This document shows, in pieces, positions 32,117 to 39,103 of a DNA stretch of 39,103 nucleotides. The position numbers and the translations under genes were made by a program. The DNA comes from JAJXWB01 sp039808645 (GTDB taxonomy: Bacteria > Pseudomonadota > Alphaproteobacteria > Rhizobiales > Beijerinckiaceae): assembly GCA_039808645.1 (NCBI GenBank), contig JBDHTL010000017.1, positions 1 through 39,103 of the forward strand. The letters are read 5' to 3'. The notes beneath the pieces are model-generated. The model did not search any database. It had not been told where the DNA came from and saw only the letters and a list, made by a program, of their open reading frames with translations. Every line of letters begins with the position of its first letter. Position 1 is the stretch's first letter.

Positions 32117-33616
32117 TCAGATCGTCTGGTTGTAGGCGCCGACTTCCGGGCTCTCGCGCAAGACGCCGTCCACGGCCGCGAACATGCCGCGCAGATTGGT
32201 CTCCGAAGCCGGGCTTTCCACGACGACGACCAGTTCCGGCTTGTTCGAGGACGCGCGCACCAGGCCCCACGTGCCGTCCTCGACGGTCACGCGCACGCCG
32301 TTGACGGTCACCAGATCGCGGATCTTCTGGCCGATGATCGTCTCGCCCTTCGCCTGCATGTCCTTGAAGCGGGCGGTGACGCGATCGACGACGCCGTATT
32401 TCTTCTCGTCGTCGCAATGCGGCGACATGGTCGGCGAGCCCCAGGTCTTCGGTAGGTCGGCGTAGAGGTCGGCCATCGACCGGCCCGGATTGCGGTCGAG
32501 CATTTCGAGCACGTGGACGGCCGTCAGCAGGCCGTCGTCGTAGCCGCGCCCGACCGGCGCGTTGAAGAAGAAATGCCCCGACTTCTCGAAGCCCGCGAGC
32601 GCCTTCAGATCGGTCACGCGCCGCTTGATGTAGGAATGGCCGGTCTTCCAGTAGTCCGTCTTCGCGCCGGTCGCGAGCAGCGCAGGATCGGTCGCGTAGA
32701 GGCCCGTCGACTTCACGTCCACCACGAAGGTCGAGTCCGGATAGAGCTTGCCGAGATCGCGCGCCAGCATGACGCCGATCTTGTCGGCGAAGATTTCCTC
32801 GCCATTGTTGTCGACGACGCCGCAGCGGTCGCCGTCGCCGTCGAAGCCGAGCGCGAGGTCGGCGCCCGTCTGCTTCACCTTCGCCGCCATCGCATGGAGC
32901 ATTTCCATGTCCTCGGGGTTCGGGTTGTATTTCGGAAAATTCCAGTCGAGGTCGACGTCCATCGGGATCACTTCGACGCCGAGACGCTCGAGCAGTTTCG
33001 GCGCGAAGGCGCCGGCCGTGCCGTTGCCGCAGGCCGCGACCACTTTCAGCCTGCGCCTGATCTTCGGCCGGTCCGCCAAATCGGAAAGATAGATTTCCGG
33101 AAAATTCTCGACGAACTGATAGCCGCCGCCGTCGGCGGTGCGGAAGCGGCCGTTCAGCACGATGTCGCGCAGCCGGCCCATTTCGTCGGGACCGAAGGTC
33201 ACGGGACGCTGCGCGCCCATCTTCACGCCGGTCCAGCCGTTGTCGTTGTGCGAGGCGGTGATCATCGCGACCGCCGGCGTGTCCAGCGCGAATTGCGCGA
33301 AATAGGCCATGGGCGAAAGCGCCAGGCCGATGTCCTTCACCTTCACGCCCGCCGCCATCAGTCCGGTGACGAGCGCATATTTGATCGAGGCCGAATAGGA
33401 GCGGAAATCGTGGCCGGTCGCCAGTTCCGGCTTCACGCCCATCTCGTGCAGCAGCGTGCCGAGGCCGAGCCCCAGCGCCTGCACGCCCATCAGGTTGATC
33501 TCCTTCTCGAACAGCCAGCGCGCGTCATATTCGCGAAAGCCAGTCGGCTTCACCATCGGCGCCGATTCGTATTCGTAGGTGTTGGTCTTCAGAAACGGCG
33601 CCGGTTTCGGGAACAT
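32117..33616 (-). CDS. Phosphomannomutase/phosphoglucomutase
   Basis: Alpha-D-phosphohexomutase of 499 residues. It interconverts hexose 1- and 6-phosphates (mannose and/or glucose) for nucleotide-sugar, EPS and LPS synthesis. Motifs: active-site phosphoserine loop ITASHNDNGWTGVKM (S122), the metal loop GFDGDGDRCG (D259, D261, D263), sugar-specificity loop GFEKSGHFFF (343-351, usually GEMSGH) and the C-terminal phosphate-binding region TWGLVRASSNKPELVVVVES. The substitution of Met by Lys in EKSGH may affect substrate preference; both E and S that contact hexose hydroxyls are retained. ATG 33616 is the start. Convergent with the Tad plus-strand unit. manB, pgm and algC are all used for this family, so no symbol is given. 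Confidence 0.9.
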   Translation of the reverse strand: MFPKPAPFLKTNTYEYESAPMVKPTGFREYDARWLFEKEINLMGVQALGLGLGTLLHEMGVKPELATGHDFRSYSASIKYALVTGLMAAGVKVKDIGLALSPMAYFAQFALDTPAVAMITASHNDNGWTGVKMGAQRPVTFGPDEMGRLRDIVLNGRFRTADGGGYQFVENFPEIYLSDLADRPKIRRRLKVVAACGNGTAGAFAPKLLERLGVEVIPMDVDLDWNFPKYNPNPEDMEMLHAMAAKVKQTGADLALGFDGDGDRCGVVDNNGEEIFADKIGVMLARDLGKLYPDSTFVVDVKSTGLYATDPALLATGAKTDYWKTGHSYIKRRVTDLKALAGFEKSGHFFFNAPVGRGYDDGLLTAVHVLEMLDRNPGRSMADLYADLPKTWGSPTMSPHCDDEKKYGVVDRVTARFKDMQAKGETIIGQKIRDLVTVNGVRVTVEDGTWGLVRASSNKPELVVVVESPASETNLRGMFAAVDGVLRESPEVGAYNQTI

Positions 33617-33719
33617 GCCAGGCCCTGTGCTCGGTGAAGGGGAAGACGGGTCGGGAGCGACGCAGGCCGCCCCGCAGCGCGGGCAACATAGTCGCCTCGC
33701 CTGAAAAAGTCCTCAACGC

Positions 33720-36221
33720 TCAGCTTCCGCGCGGCTTGGCCCGCGTCGTGGGCGCGGCGTTGGCCGGGTCGTCCGGCCACACATGTCTCGGATAGCGGCC
33801 CTTCATGTCCTTTTTCACATCGGCCCAGGCGCCCGCCCAGAAGCGCGGCAGATCGCCGGTCGTCTGGATCGGCCGGTGGGCGGGCGAGAGGAGGTGGAAC
33901 ACGGGCTTGACGCGGCCATTGGCCAGTTCCGGATGCGTCCTGAGACCATAGAGTTCCTGGACGCGCACATGAATGGCCGGGCCGCCCTCGGCCTCGTAGT
34001 CGATGGCGATGCGCGACCCGGCCGGCGTCTCGAAATGCGTGGGCGCCTCGGCGTCCAGCCGGCGCCGCATGTCCCAGGGCAAAAGCGCGTCGAGCGCGTC
34101 CGAGAGGAGCGTTTCCGAAACGTCCGACAGGCCGCGGGCGCTCTCAAGAAACGGGGCCAGCCAGTCGGCGGCGGTCGTGGCGAGCGCGCGGTCCGACAGG
34201 TCGGGCCATTCCTCGCCTTCGGCGCGCCGCAGGAAGGCGACGCGGCCCCGCAGCTGCTGGAGCCGCGGGCTCCAAGGCAGGCGGTCGACGCCGTTGGCCG
34301 CCGCCGCATCGGCCAGCGCCTGCGCCGTCTCCGGCCCGGGCTCGACGGCGAGATTGCGCGCTTCCAGCGTCAGCGCGCCGAGCTTCCGGGTCTCGCGGGC
34401 GCGCAGGGTCGATCTTTCCGTGTCGAAGGAGATTTCGCGCCGCTTCTCGATCCGGTCGGCGAACAGAGACTCGATTTCCGCCAGTTCGATCGGCGCGGCG
34501 GCCAGAATGCGCGATTGCGCCGCCCGCCCCGTCGCTTCCGCGACTGCCAGATAGTCGAACCCGGCCAACCGGTCGTAGGGCTCGACCGCGGCCGCCCGGC
34601 CGTTCGCCATCAGGAATTCGCCGGGCCTGCCGCGCCGCTGCGCCACGCGCTCGGGAAAGGCGAGCGCGACGAGGGCGCCGACGGAAAGCTCGCCGGAGGC
34701 GCGGGCCTCCCGGTTCGCCGGCTGGCCGGCCGCGGGCGTTCCCGATCGGGCGGCCCGCGCCCAGTTTCTCGCCATGCCGCGCGCCGCCTCGGCCCGCTGT
34801 CCCCGCTCGCGCCTGAAACGGTCGGCCCTGTCCTCGAGATCGACCGACGCGCCGCCGAGCCCGCGCTCGGACAGGAGGACCGCGACCTCCGCCGCCGTGG
34901 CGCCCGCGCCCGTCCGCGCGGCGTCCACCACCATTCGGGCCAGCCGTGGCGGCAGGGGCAGTTCGCGGATCGCCCGGCCTTCCGCGGCGATCGCCCCGTC
35001 CTCCTCCAGGGCGCCAAGCGCGCGCAGCAGCCTGACCGCCTCCGTCCAGGCCGGCGCGGGAGGCGGATCGAGAAAGGCGAGCGCGGTTCGGTCCCGAACG
35101 CCCCAATAGGCGAGATCGAGGACGAGGCCGGACAGGTCGGCTCCGAGAATCTCCGGCGGCGCGAAGGCCGGCAGCGCGCCGGTCGCAGCCTCCTCCCACA
35201 GCCGGTAGCAGACGCCCGGCTCCGTGCGGCCGGCGCGGCCGCGACGCTGGTCGACGGAGGCCCGCGCCGCCCGCACCGTTTCGAGCCGCGTCAGGCCGAT
35301 GTCCGGTTCGAAGCCGGGAATCCGCGCCAGACCGCTGTCGATCACGACGCGCACGCCCTCGATCGTCAGCGAGGTTTCGGCCACCGAGGTCGCCAGCACG
35401 ATCTTGCGCATCCCCGGCGCGGCCGGCAGCACCGCGCGGTCCTGGTCGCGCCGGCCGAGCGCGCCGTAGAGCGGCGCGATCAGGACGGCCGGATCGCGGA
35501 TGCGTTCGGACAGATCGCGCGCGACCCGCTCGATCTCGCCCTGCCCCGGCAGGAACGCGAGGATCGAGCCGCGCTGTGCGTCCAGCGCGCGAAGGATCGC
35601 GCGCGACATCGCCGCCTCGATCCGTTCCGCCGGGTCGCGGCCGAGGTAGATCGTCTCGACCGGAAAGGCGCGGCCCTCGCTCGCGATCAGCGGCGCATCG
35701 CGCATCAGCCCGGCGACGCGCGCCCCGTCGAGCGTCGCGGACATGGCGACGAGCCTGAGGTCCTCGCGAAGCCCCGCCTGGGCGTCCAGCGCCAGCGCCA
35801 GGCCGAGATCGGCGTCGAGCGAGCGCTCGTGGAATTCGTCGAACAGGACCGCCGAGACGCCCTCCAGCGCCGGGTCGTCGAGGATCATGCGCGTGAATAC
35901 GCCCTCGGTGACCACGAGAATGCGGGTGCGCGCCGAGGTCCGCGATTCCATGCGGATGCGCAGGCCGACGGTCTCGCCGACCTTTTCGCCGAGCGTCTCG
36001 GCCATCCGCTGCGCCGCCGCGCGCGCCGCCAGGCGCCGGGGCTCGAGCAGGACGATCTGCCTGCCGGCGGCCCACGCCTCGTCGAGCAGCGCCAGCGGAA
36101 CGCGCGTCGTCTTGCCGGCGCCGGGCGGCGCGACCAGCGCGAGATTGGGGCGCGCGGCGAGGCTCTCGCGAAGGGAGGCGAGCACATCGTCGATGGGCAA
36201 GCGGTCGATGAAGGAGCGCAT
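33720..36221 (-). CDS. hrpB: ATP-dependent helicase HrpB
   Basis: DExH-box helicase of 833 residues, matching HrpB length. Walker A in APPGAGKTTRV (31-41), motif Ia LLEPRRLAARAAAQRM, DEFH box in AVLFDEFHERSLDADLGLAL (124-143), SAT motif LVAMSATLDG, motif V ATSVAETSLTIEGVR and motif VI DQRRGRAGRTEPGVCYRLW. The helicase-associated domain and the HrpB-specific C-terminal domain (LPWDMRRRLDAEAPTHFETPAGSRIAIDY) follow, ending FWAGAWADVKKDMKGRYPRHVWPDDP, a run typical of HrpB. The cellular role of HrpB is poorly known (RNA metabolism is presumed). It lies 103 bp upstream of the mutase gene and is divergent from kup. Confidence 0.94.
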   Translation of the reverse strand: MRSFIDRLPIDDVLASLRESLAARPNLALVAPPGAGKTTRVPLALLDEAWAAGRQIVLLEPRRLAARAAAQRMAETLGEKVGETVGLRIRMESRTSARTRILVVTEGVFTRMILDDPALEGVSAVLFDEFHERSLDADLGLALALDAQAGLREDLRLVAMSATLDGARVAGLMRDAPLIASEGRAFPVETIYLGRDPAERIEAAMSRAILRALDAQRGSILAFLPGQGEIERVARDLSERIRDPAVLIAPLYGALGRRDQDRAVLPAAPGMRKIVLATSVAETSLTIEGVRVVIDSGLARIPGFEPDIGLTRLETVRAARASVDQRRGRAGRTEPGVCYRLWEEAATGALPAFAPPEILGADLSGLVLDLAYWGVRDRTALAFLDPPPAPAWTEAVRLLRALGALEEDGAIAAEGRAIRELPLPPRLARMVVDAARTGAGATAAEVAVLLSERGLGGASVDLEDRADRFRRERGQRAEAARGMARNWARAARSGTPAAGQPANREARASGELSVGALVALAFPERVAQRRGRPGEFLMANGRAAAVEPYDRLAGFDYLAVAEATGRAAQSRILAAAPIELAEIESLFADRIEKRREISFDTERSTLRARETRKLGALTLEARNLAVEPGPETAQALADAAAANGVDRLPWSPRLQQLRGRVAFLRRAEGEEWPDLSDRALATTAADWLAPFLESARGLSDVSETLLSDALDALLPWDMRRRLDAEAPTHFETPAGSRIAIDYEAEGGPAIHVRVQELYGLRTHPELANGRVKPVFHLLSPAHRPIQTTGDLPRFWAGAWADVKKDMKGRYPRHVWPDDPANAAPTTRAKPRGS

Positions 36222-36422
36222 GGCGTCTCTTGGCAGCTACGAATCGCAACCGCAACGCGTCCCGACGCGTTTCCATTCCGCGTCCCGATTTCGCGGTGCG
36301 GACGCGCGGGCGGCTTTCGGCGCGCCGTTTACGAATGGGACTTTTCTGTGATGGGGAAACGGCGTATATCGCCGCGCCCGCCGGCTGCAACCGGCGGTGG
36401 GGCTTCTCCCCCGAGCGCGCGA

Positions 36423-38414
36423 ATGACGCAATCAGGACCGAACGGCGACAGTTCAGCCGCGGCCGTTCCGAAGACCATCACGGACGGCCGCGCGCCCGAC
36501 GCCAATCCCGACAGCAAGTCGAGTGGCGAGCCCGGTCACGGCCACGGCTTCTGGGCGATGGCGCTCGGCTCCGTCGGCGTAGTCTATGGCGACATCGGCA
36601 CAAGCCCGCTCTATGCGCTCAAGGCCTCGCTGGAGCACACCAAGCAGACCGGAACGCACGAGACCGAAATCGTCGGCATCGTGTCGCTCCTGATCTGGGC
36701 GCTCATCTTCATCGTGACCGTCAAGTACGTCGCGTTCATCATGCGCGCCGACAACAAGGGCGAAGGCGGCACGCTGTCGCTGATGGCGCTCGCGCAGCAC
36801 GCGGTCGGCAAGCGCACCATGCCGATCTTCCTGCTCGGCGTCGCCGGCGCGGCGCTCTTTTCGGGCGACGCCATCATCACGCCCGCCATTTCCGTGCTTT
36901 CGGCGATCGAGGGGCTGAAGCTGCCGGCCGTTCGGCAATATGTCGACCTGTCGCCCTACATCCTGCCGATCACCATCGCGATCCTGATCTCGCTGTTCAT
37001 GGTTCAGAGCCGCGGCACTGCCAAGGTTGCGGCGTTCTTCGGCCCCATCATGGTCCTGTTCTTCGGAACGCTGGCGACGCTCGGGGCGATTCATATTTCC
37101 GACGAGCCGACCATTCTCAACGCCATCAATCCGGTCAACGGACTGATCTTCCTGTTCTCCAACGGCGCCAAGAGCTTTACGACGCTCGGCCTCGTCTTCC
37201 TCGCGGTGACCGGGGCCGAGGCGCTCTATGCCGACATGGGCCATTTCGGCCGCAAGCCGATCCAGCTCGCCTGGGTCTTCTTCGTGCTACCCTCGCTCAT
37301 CCTCAACTATCTCGGCCAGGGCGCCTTCATTCTCAGCCACCCTGCCGTGGTGACGCAGGAGAATTTCAGCCCCTTCTATCAGCTCGCGCCGGACTGGGGG
37401 CTGATCCCGCTGATCATCCTGGCGACGGTGGCCACCATCATCGCCAGCCAGGCGGTGATCACCGGCGCATTCTCGATCGTGCGGCAAGCGATCCAGCTCG
37501 GCCTGCTGCCGCGCATGGAAATCCGCCACACCTCGGAATCGGCGGAAGGCCAGATTTTCGTTCCGCGCGTCAACCGCCTGCTGCTCATCGGCGTCGTCAT
37601 TCTCGTCATCCTGTTCAAGAATTCCGACTCGCTCGCCAACGCCTATGGCATCGCCGTCACCGCCTCCATGGCGGTCGACACGGCGCTCGCGGCCATCGTC
37701 GTCTGGAAGCTGTGGCGCTGGCCGATCTGGGGCGTGCTGCTGTTCGTCGGCTTCTTCCTGGCGATCGACATGTCCTTCCTGTCCGCCAATCTCGTGAAGG
37801 TGCTCGAGGGCGGCTGGGTGCCGATCCTGCTCGGCGCGGCGTCCATGGTGACCATGTGGACCTGGTCGCGCGGCACGTCGCAGCTGTCCGAAAAGAGCAA
37901 GCGCGATTCGATCCCGACGACCGACCTGTTGCGCATGCTCGCCAAGTCGAAACCGACGCGCGTTCCCGGAACGGCGGTGTTCCTGACCGCGTCGCCCGAG
38001 GTCGCGCCGCCCGCGCTCATGCACAACCTGAAACACAACAAGGTGCTGCACGAGCGAGTCGTGCTGATGTCCGTCGTCACCGAAGACATTCCGCGCGTCG
38101 ATCCCGCCCATCGTTTCGAGACGCGCAAGCTGTCCGACGACTTCATGGCCGTGACGCTGCATTTCGGCTTCATGGAGAGCCCGCGCATTCCCTCGGCGAT
38201 GGCTGTTCTGCGCAAGGCCGGCTTCAAGTTCGACATCATGACGACGTCGTTCTTCCTCGGCCGCCGCTCGCTGAAGCCGAGCCCGACCTCGGGCATGCCG
38301 CTGTGGCAGGACAAGCTGTTCATCAGTCTATCGAAACAGGCGACGACGGCGACGGACTTCTTCGCCATCCCGTCCGACCGCGTCGTGGAGCTGGGCGCAC
38401 AGGTCACGATCTGA
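36423..38414 (+). CDS. kup: Kup family potassium uptake transporter
   Basis: Proton-coupled K+ symporter of the inner membrane; 663 residues from ATG 36423. A hydrophilic N-terminus (about 1-45) leads to the Kup signature ALGSVGVVYGDIGTSPLYALK (first helix). About twelve membrane helices follow, including GDAIITPAISVLSAIEG, FGPIMVLFFGTLATLGAI, LVFLAVTGAEALYADMGHFG, LPSLILNYLGQGAFIL and YGIAVTASMAVDTALAAIV. The C-terminal cytoplasmic domain (about 480-663) has RVPGTAVFLTASPEVAPPALMHNLKHNKVLHERVVLMSV. An ATG 24 codons earlier (36351) is open but its translation is Pro/Gly/Arg-rich and unlike a Kup N-terminus. The 201 bp to hrpB should hold the promoter. The stop codon is part of a palindrome shared with addA. 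Confidence 0.95.
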   Translation: MTQSGPNGDSSAAAVPKTITDGRAPDANPDSKSSGEPGHGHGFWAMALGSVGVVYGDIGTSPLYALKASLEHTKQTGTHETEIVGIVSLLIWALIFIVTVKYVAFIMRADNKGEGGTLSLMALAQHAVGKRTMPIFLLGVAGAALFSGDAIITPAISVLSAIEGLKLPAVRQYVDLSPYILPITIAILISLFMVQSRGTAKVAAFFGPIMVLFFGTLATLGAIHISDEPTILNAINPVNGLIFLFSNGAKSFTTLGLVFLAVTGAEALYADMGHFGRKPIQLAWVFFVLPSLILNYLGQGAFILSHPAVVTQENFSPFYQLAPDWGLIPLIILATVATIIASQAVITGAFSIVRQAIQLGLLPRMEIRHTSESAEGQIFVPRVNRLLLIGVVILVILFKNSDSLANAYGIAVTASMAVDTALAAIVVWKLWRWPIWGVLLFVGFFLAIDMSFLSANLVKVLEGGWVPILLGAASMVTMWTWSRGTSQLSEKSKRDSIPTTDLLRMLAKSKPTRVPGTAVFLTASPEVAPPALMHNLKHNKVLHERVVLMSVVTEDIPRVDPAHRFETRKLSDDFMAVTLHFGFMESPRIPSAMAVLRKAGFKFDIMTTSFFLGRRSLKPSPTSGMPLWQDKLFISLSKQATTATDFFAIPSDRVVELGAQVTI

Positions 38415-38428
38415 CGGATCGTCAGATC
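38408..38428. terminator. Palindrome containing both stop codons of convergent kup and addA
   Basis: GATCTGACG (38408-38416), GAT, CGTCAGATC (38420-38428) is a perfect 9-bp stem with a 3-nt loop. It includes the kup TGA (38412-38414) and the addA TGA (complement of 38422-38424). It can form in both mRNAs. No T-tract follows, so factor-independent termination is uncertain, but a 3'-end protecting hairpin is plausible. Confidence 0.5.
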
Positions 38429-39103
38429 GCCGCCAGCGCCGCCTCCATCGCGCGCGCCGGAATTTCCTGCAGCTTCGGCGTCTGCGTCCACAGGATGAAG
38501 GCGCGCACCGGCCTGCCGGGATAGTGGTCGCTCAGCGCGGCGTGATAGAGCGCGAGCTGCGCGACGTAGGCGTCCGGAATATCCTCCGGCGTGACGCCGG
38601 TCTTGAAATCGGCGATCCAGACTTCGTCGTCGACTTCCGCGAGCCGGTCGATGCGGCCCGCGATGTCGATCGGCTTTCCGGCGGCGCGCGAAATGCGGGC
38701 GACGACGGCGGCTTCAGCGCGCGAGGTCGCGTTGAAGAGCGGCGCGGCGTCGGCGAGAGCGAGGGCCGCGGCGACCTCGTGGGCGATCGCCTCGGCTTCG
38801 GAAATGGTCATCCCGGGCGCCTGCGCGCGCAGATACCGGAGCGCGGCGGGCGCGCGGCCGCTCGCGGCGAGAGCGGGCAGGCTCTGCATGAGCTGATGAA
38901 CGAGAATTCCCCGCTGCACGGCCGAGAGACGACGCGCCGCGCCGGCGATCTCCGGCGTGTCGAGCCTGTCGGCGCCGGACAGCGCGCTCGACGGGCGCAG
39001 CGGCGGCGGCGGTTCCTGCTCGTCGGCGGCGGGCTCGAACAGCCAGCCGGGCGCGGCGGCCGGCTTGCGCGGTTCTTCCGGCGTGCGCTCGTCGCCGCAG
39101 GCG
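38422..39103 (-). CDS. addA: Double-strand-break repair helicase-nuclease AddA (C-terminal part; 5' end off the right edge)
   Basis: The frame is open from base 39103 to the stop at 38422, giving the last 226 residues or so. It has the PD-(D/E)XK nuclease end of alphaproteobacterial AddA: a Pro-rich linker (EQEPPPPLRPSSALSGADR), RGILVHQLMQSLPAL with the nuclease-domain His, then GRIDRLAEVDDEVWIADFKTGVTP with catalytic Asp and the DFKTG motif, and YVAQLALYHAALSDHYPG. AddA works with AddB as the ATP-dependent helicase/nuclease that processes DNA ends for RecA. The internal GTG at 38919 is not the start; the coding region continues off the window. addB usually lies upstream, outside this window. 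Confidence 0.9.
   Translation of the reverse strand, partial: ACGDERTPEEPRKPAAAPGWLFEPAADEQEPPPPLRPSSALSGADRLDTPEIAGAARRLSAVQRGILVHQLMQSLPALAASGRAPAALRYLRAQAPGMTISEAEAIAHEVAAALALADAAPLFNATSRAEAAVVARISRAAGKPIDIAGRIDRLAEVDDEVWIADFKTGVTPEDIPDAYVAQLALYHAALSDHYPGRPVRAFILWTQTPKLQEIPARAMEAALAAI

Noticed and set aside
33783..36422. Very long plus-strand open frame antisense to hrpB and in frame with kup (about 1,540 codons in all).
   Set aside because: It is Arg-rich and without recognisable domains until kup begins. In GC-rich DNA the antisense frame of a real gene often lacks stops. hrpB on the other strand explains the region fully.

Overview
This is a 39.1 kb, GC-rich (roughly 65% by eye) stretch of bacterial chromosome with dense gene packing and no mobile element, CRISPR array, rRNA or tRNA that I could find. 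The gene families point to an alphaproteobacterium, most likely Hyphomicrobiales (a Beijerinckiaceae/Methylocystaceae- or Bradyrhizobium-like lineage). The reasons are the alphaproteobacterial Tad/Cpa pilus cluster, HrpB, AddA, intracellular PhaZ, class I fumarase, CtrA-like boxes and intergenic repeat types common in that group. The placement is an inference from family content, not a database match.

Layout. (1) 1-9.0 kb: a partial secreted small protein, class I fumarase, an MDR-family quinone oxidoreductase and a feruloyl-CoA synthase-like ligase, all on the minus strand. A divergent M20 amidohydrolase, a MipA/OmpV outer-membrane protein and malonyl-CoA synthetase (matB) follow. (2) 9.2-15 kb: malonyl-CoA decarboxylase (upstream of matB on the same strand), intracellular PHB depolymerase phaZ, a glutathione S-transferase and periplasmic gamma-glutamyltransferase. 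(3) 14.6-17.2 kb: a tightly coupled nucleoside-salvage operon, cdd - purine nucleoside phosphorylase-like - deoA, whose middle gene lacks several expected active-site residues. (4) 17.2-19.9 kb: M17 leucyl aminopeptidase, a MarR regulator and an SH3-NlpC/P60 peptidase without signal peptide, probably one transcription unit. (5) 20-32 kb: a complete-looking Flp/Tad pilus locus. It has tadD on the plus strand; cpaA, cpaB, cpaC, cpaD, cpaE, cpaF, tadB and tadC on the minus strand; the Flp pilin in its own terminated unit; and, divergently, a pilus-assembly N-domain protein and two TadE/TadG-type minor pseudopilins. (6) 32-39.1 kb: phosphomannomutase/phosphoglucomutase, the HrpB helicase, Kup potassium transporter and the 3' end of addA.

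How parts work together. The matA/matB pair activates malonate and decarboxylates it to acetyl-CoA. The adjacent phaZ mobilises stored polyhydroxybutyrate, so this segment feeds C2/C4 units into central metabolism. The Tad locus encodes pilin, prepilin peptidase, secretin, lipoproteins, the TadZ-like localisation ATPase, the motor ATPase and the two inner-membrane platform proteins.

What stands out. I see no obviously new large system. The most interesting signals are a set of near-consensus CtrA-type boxes (TTAA-N7-TTAA with one mismatch) in four intergenic regions of the Tad locus; a nested stem-loop that would sit at the very 5' end of the Flp pilin mRNA; the divergent PNP-like protein inside the nucleoside operon; and a perfect palindrome that contains both stop codons of the convergent kup and addA genes.
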